Below are positions 16,111 to 24,108 of a stretch of 64,000 nt of DNA, one piece after another (the stretch's first letter is position 1; every line of letters starts with the position of its first letter). This DNA comes from Calothrix sp. NIES-2098 (lineage in GTDB: Bacteria; Cyanobacteriota; Cyanobacteriia; Cyanobacteriales; Nostocaceae). The DNA is taken from contig AP018172.1 in NCBI GenBank assembly GCA_002368175.1, positions 4,276,001-4,340,000 on the forward strand, written 5' to 3'. The position numbers and the translations under genes were made by a program. Under the pieces are notes generated by a model, which searched no databases, was not told the DNA's origin, and was given only the letters and a program-made list of their open reading frames with translations.

Positions 16111-16344
16111 TTAATCTTGATGATTATTCTCTTGCTGGATTCTTTGAGCGATCGCTTCCTGAGTTATGCGAATATTCTCTTCTATTGGTTGACCATCTCC
16201 TGTAAACATTGACGGATAGATAATTGCTTCTGAGTCAGGAGTACGCCGACTTACTAACATATCCAAAGCTTCTAAATCTTCCCGATGCGCAAGCACATAA
16301 GCTCTAAGTTCTTTTGTGGACATTTGGGCAAAATTAGGTTTCAT
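16111..16344 (-). CDS. DUF6887 family protein
   Basis: 77 aa from ATG 16342-16344, preceded by GGAGG seven bases upstream. It begins MKPNFAQMSTKELRAYVLAH followed by REDLEALDML, the signature of the cyanobacterial DUF6887 family. The upstream in-frame extension to 16488 overlaps the partner gene and is unlikely to be translated. Function unknown. Its start overlaps the end of the DUF6888 gene by 11 bp, so the pair is translationally coupled. Confidence 0.75.
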   Translation of the reverse strand: MKPNFAQMSTKELRAYVLAHREDLEALDMLVSRRTPDSEAIIYPSMFTGDGQPIEENIRITQEAIAQRIQQENNHQD

Positions 16345-16609
16345 CGATAAACCTCCAGTCTCCACTTGGAAATACCATAATTTGGATATTATCGCCTGCC
16401 AAAATGAATATATATCCTTTGAGTTCATTAAAACGGAATAGTTGGATGTTGCGATAACCATTAGACAGCATCTGGCAGACACGCACACAAGCTAAGGCTT
16501 GTTCGTTTGTTGAGTTGATTGTCTTTTCCTCAATTGTGACGTAAATAATATTAAGCCTTACAGTGCTTAACAATCTCGGTTTACCCCAGAATAATTGCTG
16601 CGATCGCAC
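16334..16609 (-). CDS. DUF6888 family protein
   Basis: About 91 aa. The conserved part is NEQALACVRVCQMLSNGYRN, then IQLFRFNELKGYIFILAGDN and FPSGDWRFIDET, the pattern of DUF6888 proteins. The N-terminal about 25 residues look non-homologous, and translation may begin further in, but no good internal ATG was found. DUF6888 and DUF6887 genes recur side by side in cyanobacteria. A toxin-antitoxin or regulatory role is possible but unproven. Confidence 0.65.
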   Translation of the reverse strand: MRSQQLFWGKPRLLSTVRLNIIYVTIEEKTINSTNEQALACVRVCQMLSNGYRNIQLFRFNELKGYIFILAGDNIQIMVFPSGDWRFIDET

Positions 16610-16767
16610 ACATAATTAATTAAGATATTGACCAACAACACAGGAATATTTATCCTGACGATTACTATCTTGCTGGATTCTTTGCGCGTTATCAAAGTTT
16701 AACGAAGTTATCGCTTTCTCGTAATGCAAATATGCTGTAGTAAGTCGGGGTATTTTATTGTGCTGAC

Positions 16768-16843
16768 GGCTAATAGTCTAAGTCCACTTGAGTGGACTTA
16801 AGTCTTTGTTGAGTCTACTTCAGTAGACCGAAACTATTAGCCG
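16768..16843. repeat. Three-way-junction palindromic repeat element
   Basis: An 11-bp outer stem (CGGCTAATAGT with its exact complement ACTATTAGCCG) encloses two perfect hairpins: AAGTCCACT-TG-AGTGGACTT (16780-16799) and GTCTACT-TC-AGTAGAC (16813-16828). The 76-bp unit folds as a cloverleaf-like structure without tRNA features. It lies 28 bp downstream of the HIT gene stop, so it may also stop its transcription, although it lacks a T tract. It looks like a dispersed cyanobacterial repeat. Confidence 0.75.
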
Positions 16844-16870
16844 GGGAATTGATTTCAACGCAGGATTAAA

Positions 16871-17221
16871 TCAACCAGGAGGCCATTTCATCTGCCGTCC
16901 TCCCAAAATATGTATATGTAAGTGATACACAGTTTGACCGCCATCGGGGCCAGTATTAATTACCAGCCGATAACCGTTTTCTAGTCCAGCTTGTTCGGCA
17001 ACACGCTTGGCAGTTAACATCATATGTCCTAACAGCGCATGATCTTGAGATTCCGCATCAGCTAGTTTGGGAATCGGCTTTTTGGGAATCACGAGAATGT
17101 GAACTGGGGCTTGGGGTTGGATGTCGTTGAAAGCTAAAGCCAGATCGTCCTCATAAACAATGTCGGCGGGAATTTTCCGACTAATGATTTTGCTGAAAAT
17201 TGTCTCTGTGGTTTCACTCAT
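16871..17221 (-). CDS. HIT (histidine triad) family nucleotide-binding protein, HINT type
   Basis: 116 aa, the normal size of bacterial HinT, a purine nucleoside phosphoramidase. It begins with ETIFSKIISRKIPADIVYED, contains FNDIQPQAPVHILVIPKKPI, and ends with the catalytic histidine triad HLHIHILGGRQMKWPPG. It is divergently placed from comM with 55 bp between starts, so the promoters overlap. Confidence 0.93.
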   Translation of the reverse strand: MSETTETIFSKIISRKIPADIVYEDDLALAFNDIQPQAPVHILVIPKKPIPKLADAESQDHALLGHMMLTAKRVAEQAGLENGYRLVINTGPDGGQTVYHLHIHILGGRQMKWPPG

Positions 17222-17276
17222 GTCAATTTAATTACTCATCTGCTAGAGATTTTAAAGGTTTACTCTGATAAAAGAA

Positions 17277-17939
17277 ATGCTTGCTAGAGTCTGGAGTGCA
17301 TCAATTGTCGGCATCGATGCCATAAAAGTAGGTGTGGAGGTCGATGTATCCGGAGGCTTGCCAGGAATTGTTGTCTTGGGACTACCAGATTCAGCAGTTC
17401 AGGAATCAAAGGAACGGGTGAAAGCGACGTTAAAGAACGCTGGTTTTGCCTTTCCGATGCGCAAGATTGTAATTAACTTAACTCCGGCTGATTTACGCAA
17501 GGAAGGCCCTAGTTTTGATTTGCCTATCAGCGTCGGTATTCTGGCGGCTTCTGAGCAAATTAACGCCGATTTGTTAGGCGATTATTTATTCTTGGGTGAG
17601 GTTTCCTTGGATGGGAGTCTGCGTCCGGTGGCGGGTGTGCTACCCATTGCTGCTACAGCTAAAAACATGGGCATTGCCGGTTTGGTTGTCCCATTTGATA
17701 ATGCTCAAGAAGCAGCAGTGGTAGAAGGGTTAACTGTTTACGGCTGTAAAAATTTACCTGAGGTGGTTGATTTATTAAATAATCCCTTACGCCACAAACC
17801 AGTGCAACTACATGAAACTGTACAGGCTAATCATGGTACTTCTATCCATTCTCGCAGTATAGATTTAAAGGATGTTAAAGGACAAGCTCATGCCCGTCGT
17901 GCTTTGGAAATTGCGGCGGCTGGCGGACACAATACCACT
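17277..17939 (+). pseudogene. comM: comM (YifB-type Mg-chelatase-like ATPase), 5' part, interrupted
   Basis: The first 219 codons encode the ChlI-N/ Lon-protease-like domain of ComM/YifB: MLARVWSASIVGIDAIKVGV, GLPGIVVLGLPDSAVQESKE, KIVINLTPADLRKEGPSFDL, and the start of the ATPase domain DLKDVKGQAHARRALEIAAA followed by GGHN. At 17934 homology ends; six bases of non-native core follow and then the element's inverted repeat. The frame reads a further 14 codons into the element to a stop at 17975. The 3' part resumes at 28196. ComM is a branch-migration helicase used in natural transformation in other bacteria. The truncated product lacks every ATPase motif. Confidence 0.9.
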
Positions 17940-17951
17940 TTATCTATAGCT
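17934..17951. repeat. Left end of the element: 6-bp core plus inverted repeat
   Basis: Core ACCACT (17934-17939) followed by TTATCTATAGCT (17940-17951). The latter matches the complement of the right end at 11 of 12 bases. Confidence 0.75.
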
Positions 17952-18252
17952 AAACTCTTAAAGTCTACTCATTGAGATACTTTTACATTGTTTATATATC
18001 AACAAAGCTGTAGTTGTGCAAATAGAGAGTTGATTAAAGATTTCTTAACTATATGTTTGCAATCAAGCTAGTTGCTGAATGTTATAGAATACAGATTTTT
18101 AGAAAAAATAAATGAGAATTCTTTTTTGTGAAAGTTTGTGGAAGTATATTTCATTGTCTTTCTTGAGATGCATAAAATTTTTCACTCTAAAGTAATAAAA
18201 TTTTTAATAAGCTCTTGTTTATACTAAAAGCATAATTGTATCGCTCACAATA

Positions 18253-18864
18253 TTATTTAGGTTCCCATCTATCATTTAATTCAAATAAACAGATATATAA
18301 CTTATTTCCTCTTTGAAGACGTTGCTCTTCAACCCATATTTTAAAAACTCTGCACACTCTTTTAACAATAATCTGAAAATAGTCGTATATAATAGCTTCA
18401 TCAATTAAATCGTTTTTTACACAAACTGCTATTTCTTCTAGAAAATTAAGAATAGTAACTATATCTTCTCCCAAGTCGGGGTCTTTCTGTAACTCTTGAT
18501 TAATCACTCCTGATTGATTATCTTCAGGTATTGTTTTAATTAAATCTCTCACTTTACGAAGCGATTTTCTAATCTCGGCAAATTGAGGACTAGTCCAAGC
18601 CGAAATGTACATCATTGCCCTATCTTCTTTTTTGTATTTAATATTTTCTCGAAAACTTTCACCTACATAAAAGGCACTAGTAATACCTCCACTAACCCCA
18701 ACTGTAGTAACAATAAACTTAAGAATTTCTCTGTCAATATTTTTATTAAAAATGAATAAAATTATAGTCAATGCAGAGAAAAACAGTGCTGCACTACCAA
18801 CCGTTATGGAAACAATCAGATCAAATCCTAAAATTTCGCCAGGTTTCTTTTTTCGGTTTGCCAT
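18253..18864 (-). CDS. DUF4760 family membrane protein (element cargo)
   Basis: 203 aa. Two hydrophobic helices sit near the N-terminus (about 14-39, FDLIVSITVGSAALFFSALT, and about 47-67 around KFIVTTVGVSGGITSAFYVG), after a KKK-rich start. A helical cytoplasmic part follows, with NFLEEIAVCVKNDLIDEAII and YDYFQIIVKRVCRVFKIWV, the pattern of DUF4760. Function unknown; such proteins are frequent in accessory DNA. It is preceded on the same strand by a strong hairpin and a possible 10-codon ORF. Membrane-anchored cargo in a mobile element could be an effector, but nothing in the sequence proves it. Confidence 0.65.
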   Translation of the reverse strand: MANRKKKPGEILGFDLIVSITVGSAALFFSALTIILFIFNKNIDREILKFIVTTVGVSGGITSAFYVGESFRENIKYKKEDRAMMYISAWTSPQFAEIRKSLRKVRDLIKTIPEDNQSGVINQELQKDPDLGEDIVTILNFLEEIAVCVKNDLIDEAIIYDYFQIIVKRVCRVFKIWVEEQRLQRGNKLYICLFELNDRWEPK

Positions 18865-18916
18865 TTATTTTTTATTAGATTTTAAAGTAAAAAATCATCT
18901 TAACTCAAAATAAACA

Positions 18917-18973
18917 AACCTGACTATCCAAGTTGGTTGCTTAATCAACTTTTTTCTTGGTTTTAGTCAGGTT
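18917..18973 (-). other. Long structured hairpin upstream of the DUF4760 gene
   Basis: Perfect 10-bp outer arms (AACCTGACTA at 18917-18926, TAGTCAGGTT at 18964-18973) enclose a second stem CCAAG/CTTGG and a third AGTTG/CAACT-type stem-loop. On the minus strand the outer stem is followed by TTTGTTTATTTT. It sits 53 bp before the DUF4760 ATG and 24 bp after the small ORF stop. It could be a terminator/attenuator or a structured small RNA. Confidence 0.65.
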
Positions 18974-18997
18974 CATAAATACTAAACTAATCTAGAC

Positions 18998-19030
18998 TTA
19001 GAAACCGGGATCACCAGCGAATGTTAGCAT
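18998..19030 (-). CDS. Possible 10-residue peptide ORF, MLTFAGDPGF
   Basis: ATG 19028-19030 to TAA 18998-19000 encodes MLTFAGDPGF. AAGGAG ends six bases before the ATG, an optimal ribosome-binding site and one of the best in the element. AT-rich sequence with a TACAAT box lies about 105 bp upstream. The hairpin at 18917-18973 follows. So the piece looks like a small transcription unit or a leader to the DUF4760 gene. It lacks the RGSGR motif of the heterocyst peptides PatS/HetN. Chance cannot be excluded for ten codons. Confidence 0.4.
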   Translation of the reverse strand: MLTFAGDPGF

Positions 19031-19548
19031 TTTCTACTCCTTTAAAAAAATACAACAACAAACAGTCAAGATAGGAAATTTTTTGCTCCCATCTTTGTTT
19101 CGATAGACTTAGTTTGTAAATTTATTGTAACATAATTTAAAAATCGCTTTATGTTACATATACTACAATTCACTACCTCATGTTATTATCCTCATAAATC
19201 TATAATCTAATAACATCAGCTAATGGTTAGATTTTGTACGACTTGAAAATTTGTATCAAAATTTAATATTTAACACTTGTCTCACTTCATCCTGTGACAA
19301 TGCTCGCATTCACCTTACCCAAATTTAAGCCAAATTCTATCACTTAAGCAGGCTTAACTTCGATAATATCTTCTAGATTTTGGAAACTTTATTCTAAGGG
19401 ATTGATAGCAGTAATTGATTACCTCCCTGGATAGAATAACTCATCTCTTCCTGTGTATATTGTATTTTCTTTTTTGGGAATACTAATAACTAAGGGTTAC
19501 AAGCCATTTCTTAGGTATATCTACACGAGATTTTGAGAGGAGAAAACC
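19031..19548. other. Gene-free region of the element
   Basis: About 520 AT-rich bases between the small ORF and the plus-strand 125-aa gene. It presumably holds divergent promoters. No ORF of note, tRNA or repeat was found. Confidence 0.35.
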
Positions 19549-19926
19549 TTGCCAGCATTTAAGAATGTTTTTATTTTGACTTTGTTAGCTATTACTGTTG
19601 CAGCAGCGTATATAGATAGTCGTGAGCCACGACCAGTATGGTGGCAAAATATGCAAGATTGGTTACAGGTTAAATTTGCCAAACCAGACTCTAAAACTAC
19701 AGATGAGTCTAGCCCATCTGCAACCAATTCAACCGATACAAGAACTATTGAAAGAGCAGAGCATTTAGATACTCCAGTTGGAGTATTAGTTATTATAAAA
19801 TATAAAAATAGTGAATGTTTGTATGTTAGAGCAACAGTTGCTCATGCAAATTATTATGGTGGGCATGACAAGCTAAAAACTCAATTGAAAAATCAATATG
19901 GAGCAAGTTGCTTATTTTGGGAATGA
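19549..19926 (+). CDS. Small membrane-anchored protein of unknown function (element cargo)
   Basis: 125 aa with TTG start at 19549, supported by AGAGGAG 8 bases upstream; the next ATG (19564) would cut five residues. Residues about 6-22 are a hydrophobic signal anchor (VFILTLLAITVAAAYI). A polar S/T-rich linker (SSPSATNSTDTRTIERAE) precedes a small C-terminal domain (VGVLVIIKYKNSECLYVRAT ... QYGASCLFWE) with two cysteines that could pair if exported. No family recognised. It stands alone between the two minus-strand genes. Confidence 0.55.
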   Translation: MPAFKNVFILTLLAITVAAAYIDSREPRPVWWQNMQDWLQVKFAKPDSKTTDESSPSATNSTDTRTIERAEHLDTPVGVLVIIKYKNSECLYVRATVAHANYYGGHDKLKTQLKNQYGASCLFWE

Positions 19927-20016
19927 GAATTTTATCAGTAATTATTGAAACTGTTAAAACTACTGATAATGGAAGTGATTAAGCTTCAGCTAAAATTAGT
20001 TGTAATTAAATGTTAT

Positions 20017-20805
20017 TTAAAACATATTTAAGAACTCAACTATAACATTTGCTGTCTGCTCAAAACATTCTTTAGCAGCAAACCTGACTGTAGCTATACC
20101 TTCTCGCAGAAATACCCTATCTCTTACATAATCCCTAGTGATTTGCAGAGATTCTTGATGGTGCTGACCATCTACTTCCAGTATCATGCACTTACGTTTA
20201 TAAAACACTAAGAAATCCGTTTCAACTCGACCAGTCAGCCAACCACTTGCGTCAGATACAGGAGAACCTTGCCGACCAATCCGCCCACGAGAATTAGCAA
20301 AGAATAATACCTCGTGCCTATCTAATTCCTCTGCAACCTTAATTTCAGCTTTTGAGCGAAAGTACATTCCACCCCATTCCCATTGTGGATGAGAATGAGT
20401 ACCAACATATTCATGTCCTGATTCAGCATCTCCAGAAGAATGTGGCACATCTTTCCCAGGCACAGCTAAAGACGTTCCCCTTGTTATCTCTTCTACTTTC
20501 TGCTTGTAGTGGCTGTCAAAAAATAATCGCCACCAATGTTGAGTATCATGCCCATTGCGCTGATCTGCATAAGCAAGATGCAAGTATTCATTAAACTCTA
20601 AGTAAAATCCAGGTGCAGTTTTTGAGTATAAATATCTATTAATTTTGTCTCTCAAAGCTTTGTCTTGACCGTTATTTTGGCGAGAGAGCGCAACAAGCAA
20701 ATCTAACAACTTGCTCGTCTGAACTTCTAAATAATAGGGGAGTTTCCCGCCTACGGAAACAATAGAACCACCCTTGACTTTACGCTCTACCCCTTGGAAA
20801 ACCAT
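20017..20805 (-). CDS. PD-(D/E)XK-type endonuclease-like protein (DUF559/Vsr-like)
   Basis: 262 aa. The C-terminal about 125 residues have the layout of a PD-(D/E)XK nuclease: MYFRSKAEIKVAEELDRH (conserved S-x-x-E), then GRVETDFLVFYKRKCMILEV (catalytic D and the E-x-D of LEVDGQHH), then DYVRDRVFLREGIATVRFAA. This resembles DUF559/very-short-patch-repair-type nucleases. The N-terminal half (YYLEVQTSKLLDLLVALSRQ and later) is unassigned and may bind a target or partner. A role in defence or in element transfer is plausible. It is divergent from the 120-aa gene at 20949. Confidence 0.65.
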   Translation of the reverse strand: MVFQGVERKVKGGSIVSVGGKLPYYLEVQTSKLLDLLVALSRQNNGQDKALRDKINRYLYSKTAPGFYLEFNEYLHLAYADQRNGHDTQHWWRLFFDSHYKQKVEEITRGTSLAVPGKDVPHSSGDAESGHEYVGTHSHPQWEWGGMYFRSKAEIKVAEELDRHEVLFFANSRGRIGRQGSPVSDASGWLTGRVETDFLVFYKRKCMILEVDGQHHQESLQITRDYVRDRVFLREGIATVRFAAKECFEQTANVIVEFLNMF

Positions 20806-20948
20806 TATCTATATTTTTTTATTTACTGGTTTATATTTGTATAATTCCCTGAATTTCCTTTAAAGCAACACTCGCTATATAGCTCAAAGGAGATAGCTAT
20901 GGGATGACTGCCAATAAATAGTTAGCCCCTATAGTAGGTTTGAGATAA

Positions 20949-21311
20949 ATGAAGCAACTCCTTAAAATTCAATCTTTGCTGTTAGGCTTTCTAAAGCCAA
21001 AATCTAGGCAGCCAAAGATTGAGAGTTATGGTCAGACAGATTGCAATGTAGATCCGATGCAGATTCAGCAAATTGTAGAGTGGCTGTTTGCTAGTTTGCT
21101 AAATGCCGAATACTTTGGACAATCTCATCTAATCTGGGATTCAGGGCAAGATTGGGTAGAAGTAGCAAAAACGGGGTTGTTAAAAGATGAGCCAGTATTT
21201 TTGTATCAATGTGGTGAAAAACTTTCGGTAGCTCCAGAGCATTGTTACTGGCGACTGATGGCAGAGCATCCGTGTCTGCGGATCTATCAGTTAGAAGTTG
21301 AGGAAGGTTGA
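20949..21311 (+). CDS. Hypothetical protein (element cargo)
   Basis: 120 aa, ATG start. No family recognised. Helical N-terminus (LLKIQSLLLGFLKPKSRQ), then IVEWLFASLLNAEYFGQSHL and a mixed alpha/beta remainder with QDWVEVAKTGLLKDEPVFLY and AEHPCLRIYQLEVEE. No signal peptide is convincing. A good intrinsic terminator 144 bp downstream supports a single-gene transcript. Confidence 0.55.
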   Translation: MKQLLKIQSLLLGFLKPKSRQPKIESYGQTDCNVDPMQIQQIVEWLFASLLNAEYFGQSHLIWDSGQDWVEVAKTGLLKDEPVFLYQCGEKLSVAPEHCYWRLMAEHPCLRIYQLEVEEG

Positions 21312-21454
21312 TAATAGTAGCAGGTCATTGCTTTAGTAAATATCGATAAGAATATCTGTTGCTTGACAGATATAGTATATAGGAGCCTCATCTAAACATA
21401 TAATTGTTTTGTGAAACAAGAATTATAATAAAGAAGCTATTAACAATATCAAAG

Positions 21455-21487
21455 ACTAATTAGAATAAGCAATCTAATTAGTTTTTT
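21455..21487 (+). terminator. Intrinsic terminator
   Basis: Arms ACTAATTAGA (21455-21464) and TCTAATTAGT (21473-21482), loop of 8, followed by TTTTTT. It ends the plus-strand 120-aa gene and also lies near the 3' end of the convergent minus-strand operon. Confidence 0.7.
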
Positions 21488-21554
21488 ATGTTTAATTACA
21501 AAATATTCAGTTATTATTAAATCGGTTTTAAGCTGCTTTTTCAATATTATAAAA

Positions 21555-22472
21555 TTATAAAAAAGGTGATATTTCGTCGGGTGTGTCTGCACCAAAACTC
21601 AAATAATCATAATCCCATCTTTTAAGAATACGTAAATCATCAATTGAAATTCCTGCTTCAGATACAACTAAACTATCTAAAACTTCTATTCCTGCACAAC
21701 TATCCAATCTGCTAGCTAAATAATCTATCGTCTTTTGAGCTTCTTCACGTAAATCAGTATTTTCATATGTTGTGCTGTGCATGGTAGCTGTAATTATTAT
21801 TTGATATTTTTGGTCAGATGGCAACTCATTATCACTCACCTGAATATACACAGCAGTTATATTTTGGCTTTTTTTCTTAATTTTATCTCGTATAGAATTT
21901 TGGATTTTTTTAATCCTCAAATTAAATTCATCTGGAAATGCTGCCCTAAAGTATCTTTTTGAAAGCCACAAGCATATTTGTTTAATTACATCTCCAGGCA
22001 ACATTCTTTCCTGGTCAGGATAAATATCTAATAAGTGTTTACGATCTATGCGAGTCCTGTCATGGATAGAAATTTCGTACAATTGGTTTGATGAGTTTAT
22101 AAATTGAAATTTACGTGGATTTCTCCCCCAGAATAAAGAATCATCTTTGTTTTCTCCAGAAATGGCACGAGCAAGCATTAACTCAACTTTAGGCTCTGCT
22201 TCAAACGAGCTATTGGTTATATCGCAATCGTGGCTAACTGAAAATATTAAATCTGAATCATTCGGGTATATATCAAATTCTTTTTCAAAAATTTTTCCCA
22301 AATTTCTTACCATTTCTATTGGTAAAACACAGCCTTGTCGCCATCCTAGACCAGAAATAGATGAAGCATCTGTGATAACAGAATTAGATATCTGTTCTTT
22401 TTTGCTTTTAGCTCCAAATATAATTTTTGAGAATGGGTTTAACTGTGAAATTTTTTCTAGTAAAGGGTTCAT
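21555..22472 (-). CDS. Unknown protein with WRQG...SHDCDI...AFPDEFN motifs (element cargo)
   Basis: 305 aa. No named family can be given, but several blocks look strongly conserved: LGWRQGCVLP (about 42), LIFSVSHDCDITN (about 82), EPKVELMLAR, FWGRNPRKFQF, and WLSKRYFRAAFPDEFNLRIK (about 168). The C-terminal part has TIDYLASRLDSCAGIEVLDS and ends WDYDYLSFG. His, Asp and Cys in SHDCDI could form a metal or catalytic site. It is the last of three same-strand genes, 8 bp after the HTH gene, so it is almost surely co-expressed with it and with the TIGR04255-like gene. A defence role is inferred from context only. Confidence 0.55.
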   Translation of the reverse strand: MNPLLEKISQLNPFSKIIFGAKSKKEQISNSVITDASSISGLGWRQGCVLPIEMVRNLGKIFEKEFDIYPNDSDLIFSVSHDCDITNSSFEAEPKVELMLARAISGENKDDSLFWGRNPRKFQFINSSNQLYEISIHDRTRIDRKHLLDIYPDQERMLPGDVIKQICLWLSKRYFRAAFPDEFNLRIKKIQNSIRDKIKKKSQNITAVYIQVSDNELPSDQKYQIIITATMHSTTYENTDLREEAQKTIDYLASRLDSCAGIEVLDSLVVSEAGISIDDLRILKRWDYDYLSFGADTPDEISPFL

Positions 22473-22480
22473 TGAACTTG

Positions 22481-23239
22481 TTATTCTAAATCAATGCGCT
22501 TACCTGTTAACCAATCAATTGTTTCAGTGCTTTCCTGAATTTTTAAGCCTTTTATAGATGCTAATTCACGAATACTTGTTTTATTAGAGCTTTCTAACAA
22601 GGCTGTTTTTGAAATTTCTTCAAGAAACGCAAACACATCTTCTCTGCTTATATTCTCTTCAGAAAGCATAGTGACAAGATTTTTTCCATCCTTATATGAT
22701 TGACGTACAAGTCCGCCTATAGGTTTAGAAGATAATGTCTTCCAACGTTGTGCTATCTGAAATATCTGGTTTATACGCTTTCTATTAGAAGAATTAGGCT
22801 CAGAAGTACCTCCCAGCCATGAATAAACAGTTTGTCTTTCTACTTGAATAACTTGGGACATCTCTTTCATATTTAATGACAGAGATGAGCGAATAACAGA
22901 TAGAAGTTCTCCTATGTCATAGATAGATTCATTTTTAGTTTCTACGAATTTACTTGTTGGTTTTTTATTTTGATGTTCAATATTAAAAACCCATGAGGCA
23001 TTTATAGTTATTGCTGAAGAGCAAATACTATTTATTGATAAATAGCCTCCTGTACCAATAAAATTGTGTTTCATGTAATCTAGTATGGCTATCACTTCAT
23101 TCGGATTACCTCTGTTTTTCGTGTTATTTAGCAATAATTCTACGGCAGAGGTACTGGCTTGAAATTGATTAACCAAATAAAAAACCGAAGCATTTGTTGT
23201 TGATATATTGTTAATATTCCTATCTTCAGCTACTGTCAT
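22481..23239 (-). CDS. HTH (XRE-like) domain protein (element cargo)
   Basis: 252 aa. A central segment (about residues 108-155) reads as a helix-turn-helix of the XRE/Cro type: LLSVIRSSLSLNMKEMSQVI, then QVERQTVYSWLGGTSEPNSS and NRKRINQIFQIAQRW. It would bind DNA or regulate the operon. The N-terminal about 100 and C-terminal about 80 residues (DVFAFLEEISKTALLESSNK) are unassigned. It lies between the TIGR04255-like gene (71 bp upstream) and the SHDCDI gene (8 bp downstream), consistent with an autoregulated three-gene operon. Confidence 0.6.
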   Translation of the reverse strand: MTVAEDRNINNISTTNASVFYLVNQFQASTSAVELLLNNTKNRGNPNEVIAILDYMKHNFIGTGGYLSINSICSSAITINASWVFNIEHQNKKPTSKFVETKNESIYDIGELLSVIRSSLSLNMKEMSQVIQVERQTVYSWLGGTSEPNSSNRKRINQIFQIAQRWKTLSSKPIGGLVRQSYKDGKNLVTMLSEENISREDVFAFLEEISKTALLESSNKTSIRELASIKGLKIQESTETIDWLTGKRIDLE

Positions 23240-23310
23240 ATTAGGTAAAGCGTAAGTCCTAGCGTAATTGAAAATTAATAATTTCCTTGATTAGTCTAAG
23301 TATTCTTTAG

Positions 23311-24108
23311 TTATGTAGCAATCTCTTCTACATTCCAAATCTTTAAAGCATAGTTCGTGACAGATGCTATAAACGCTTTTTTTATATATTGGTGCAGTTC
23401 TTGCATCGACTCCATTAGTCTATCTATAATAAAATCTCTTGGTTGAATAGAAAAATGATCTATATCAAGAATTGCCACGGTTTCTCCTAATTCTATATTT
23501 ATTGAGTGTATAACACTACTATTAAGCAGATCTGGTGGTAGATAAGAGCCATTATTAGACAGAGAGAGGCGTATAGCTATTTCTCCTACTGGCGTTTTGG
23601 CAATTTGTTCAAGTCTGGAAACACTGTTGCTAGAACCAAATTGTTCTGCTGATACACCAAGAAGCCCTGGTTGTAAGTAATCAGAAAATGTCTCCTCTTT
23701 TTTCTTTCTAATTAAGTCTACGTATCTTAACCCGATTCTTTCAATAAACTCAGGTTTTGTAATGTCTTCAAAAATAATAATAATATCTTGAAATGTTTTT
23801 ATAAATGTATCAAATACATCATAATTACTAGTTTCAAGAACAATAAAATTTTGAGAAATTACTACGGACTCTTGCTCATTCTTATTAGAAAATATCCATC
23901 TGTTTAAAACAGAGACTTGTACATCTTTGCCAAGAACTATTTCCTGGGTAGGAGCATATTTATATTTGATATAACCCTTGCGTCTTAGCTTTTCCTGAAT
24001 TGTTGGAATGAAGTCTTCCATTAGAAGAATAGGGTTAAATACGACCTGTGCAAGGACGTATACTAGAGGTGCATTCTCCAATCTAAGTAGTTCATCTGTT
24101 TTACTCAT
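23311..24108 (-). CDS. TIGR04255 family protein (element cargo)
   Basis: 265 aa. The opening LENAPLVYVLAQVVFNPILL, followed by IPTIQEKLRRKGYIKYKYAP and later RWIFSNKNEQESVVISQNFI, IERIGLRYVDLIRK and a C-terminal helix, is the layout of the sporadically distributed TIGR04255 family. The molecular role is unknown; members are found in accessory and defence-rich DNA. It is the first gene of the three-gene minus-strand operon, and the 367-bp AT-rich gap above it should hold the promoter. Confidence 0.7.
   Translation of the reverse strand: MSKTDELLRLENAPLVYVLAQVVFNPILLMEDFIPTIQEKLRRKGYIKYKYAPTQEIVLGKDVQVSVLNRWIFSNKNEQESVVISQNFIVLETSNYDVFDTFIKTFQDIIIIFEDITKPEFIERIGLRYVDLIRKKKEETFSDYLQPGLLGVSAEQFGSSNSVSRLEQIAKTPVGEIAIRLSLSNNGSYLPPDLLNSSVIHSINIELGETVAILDIDHFSIQPRDFIIDRLMESMQELHQYIKKAFIASVTNYALKIWNVEEIAT

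Noticed and set aside
16768..16843. tRNA gene at the cloverleaf-like structure
   Set aside because: No T-loop GTTCRA, no anticodon-loop pattern and no acceptor-end features; the stems are simple palindromes.
18998..19030. Heterocyst-pattern peptide (PatS/HetN-like)
   Set aside because: The peptide lacks RGSGR; it is kept only as an unexplained small ORF.
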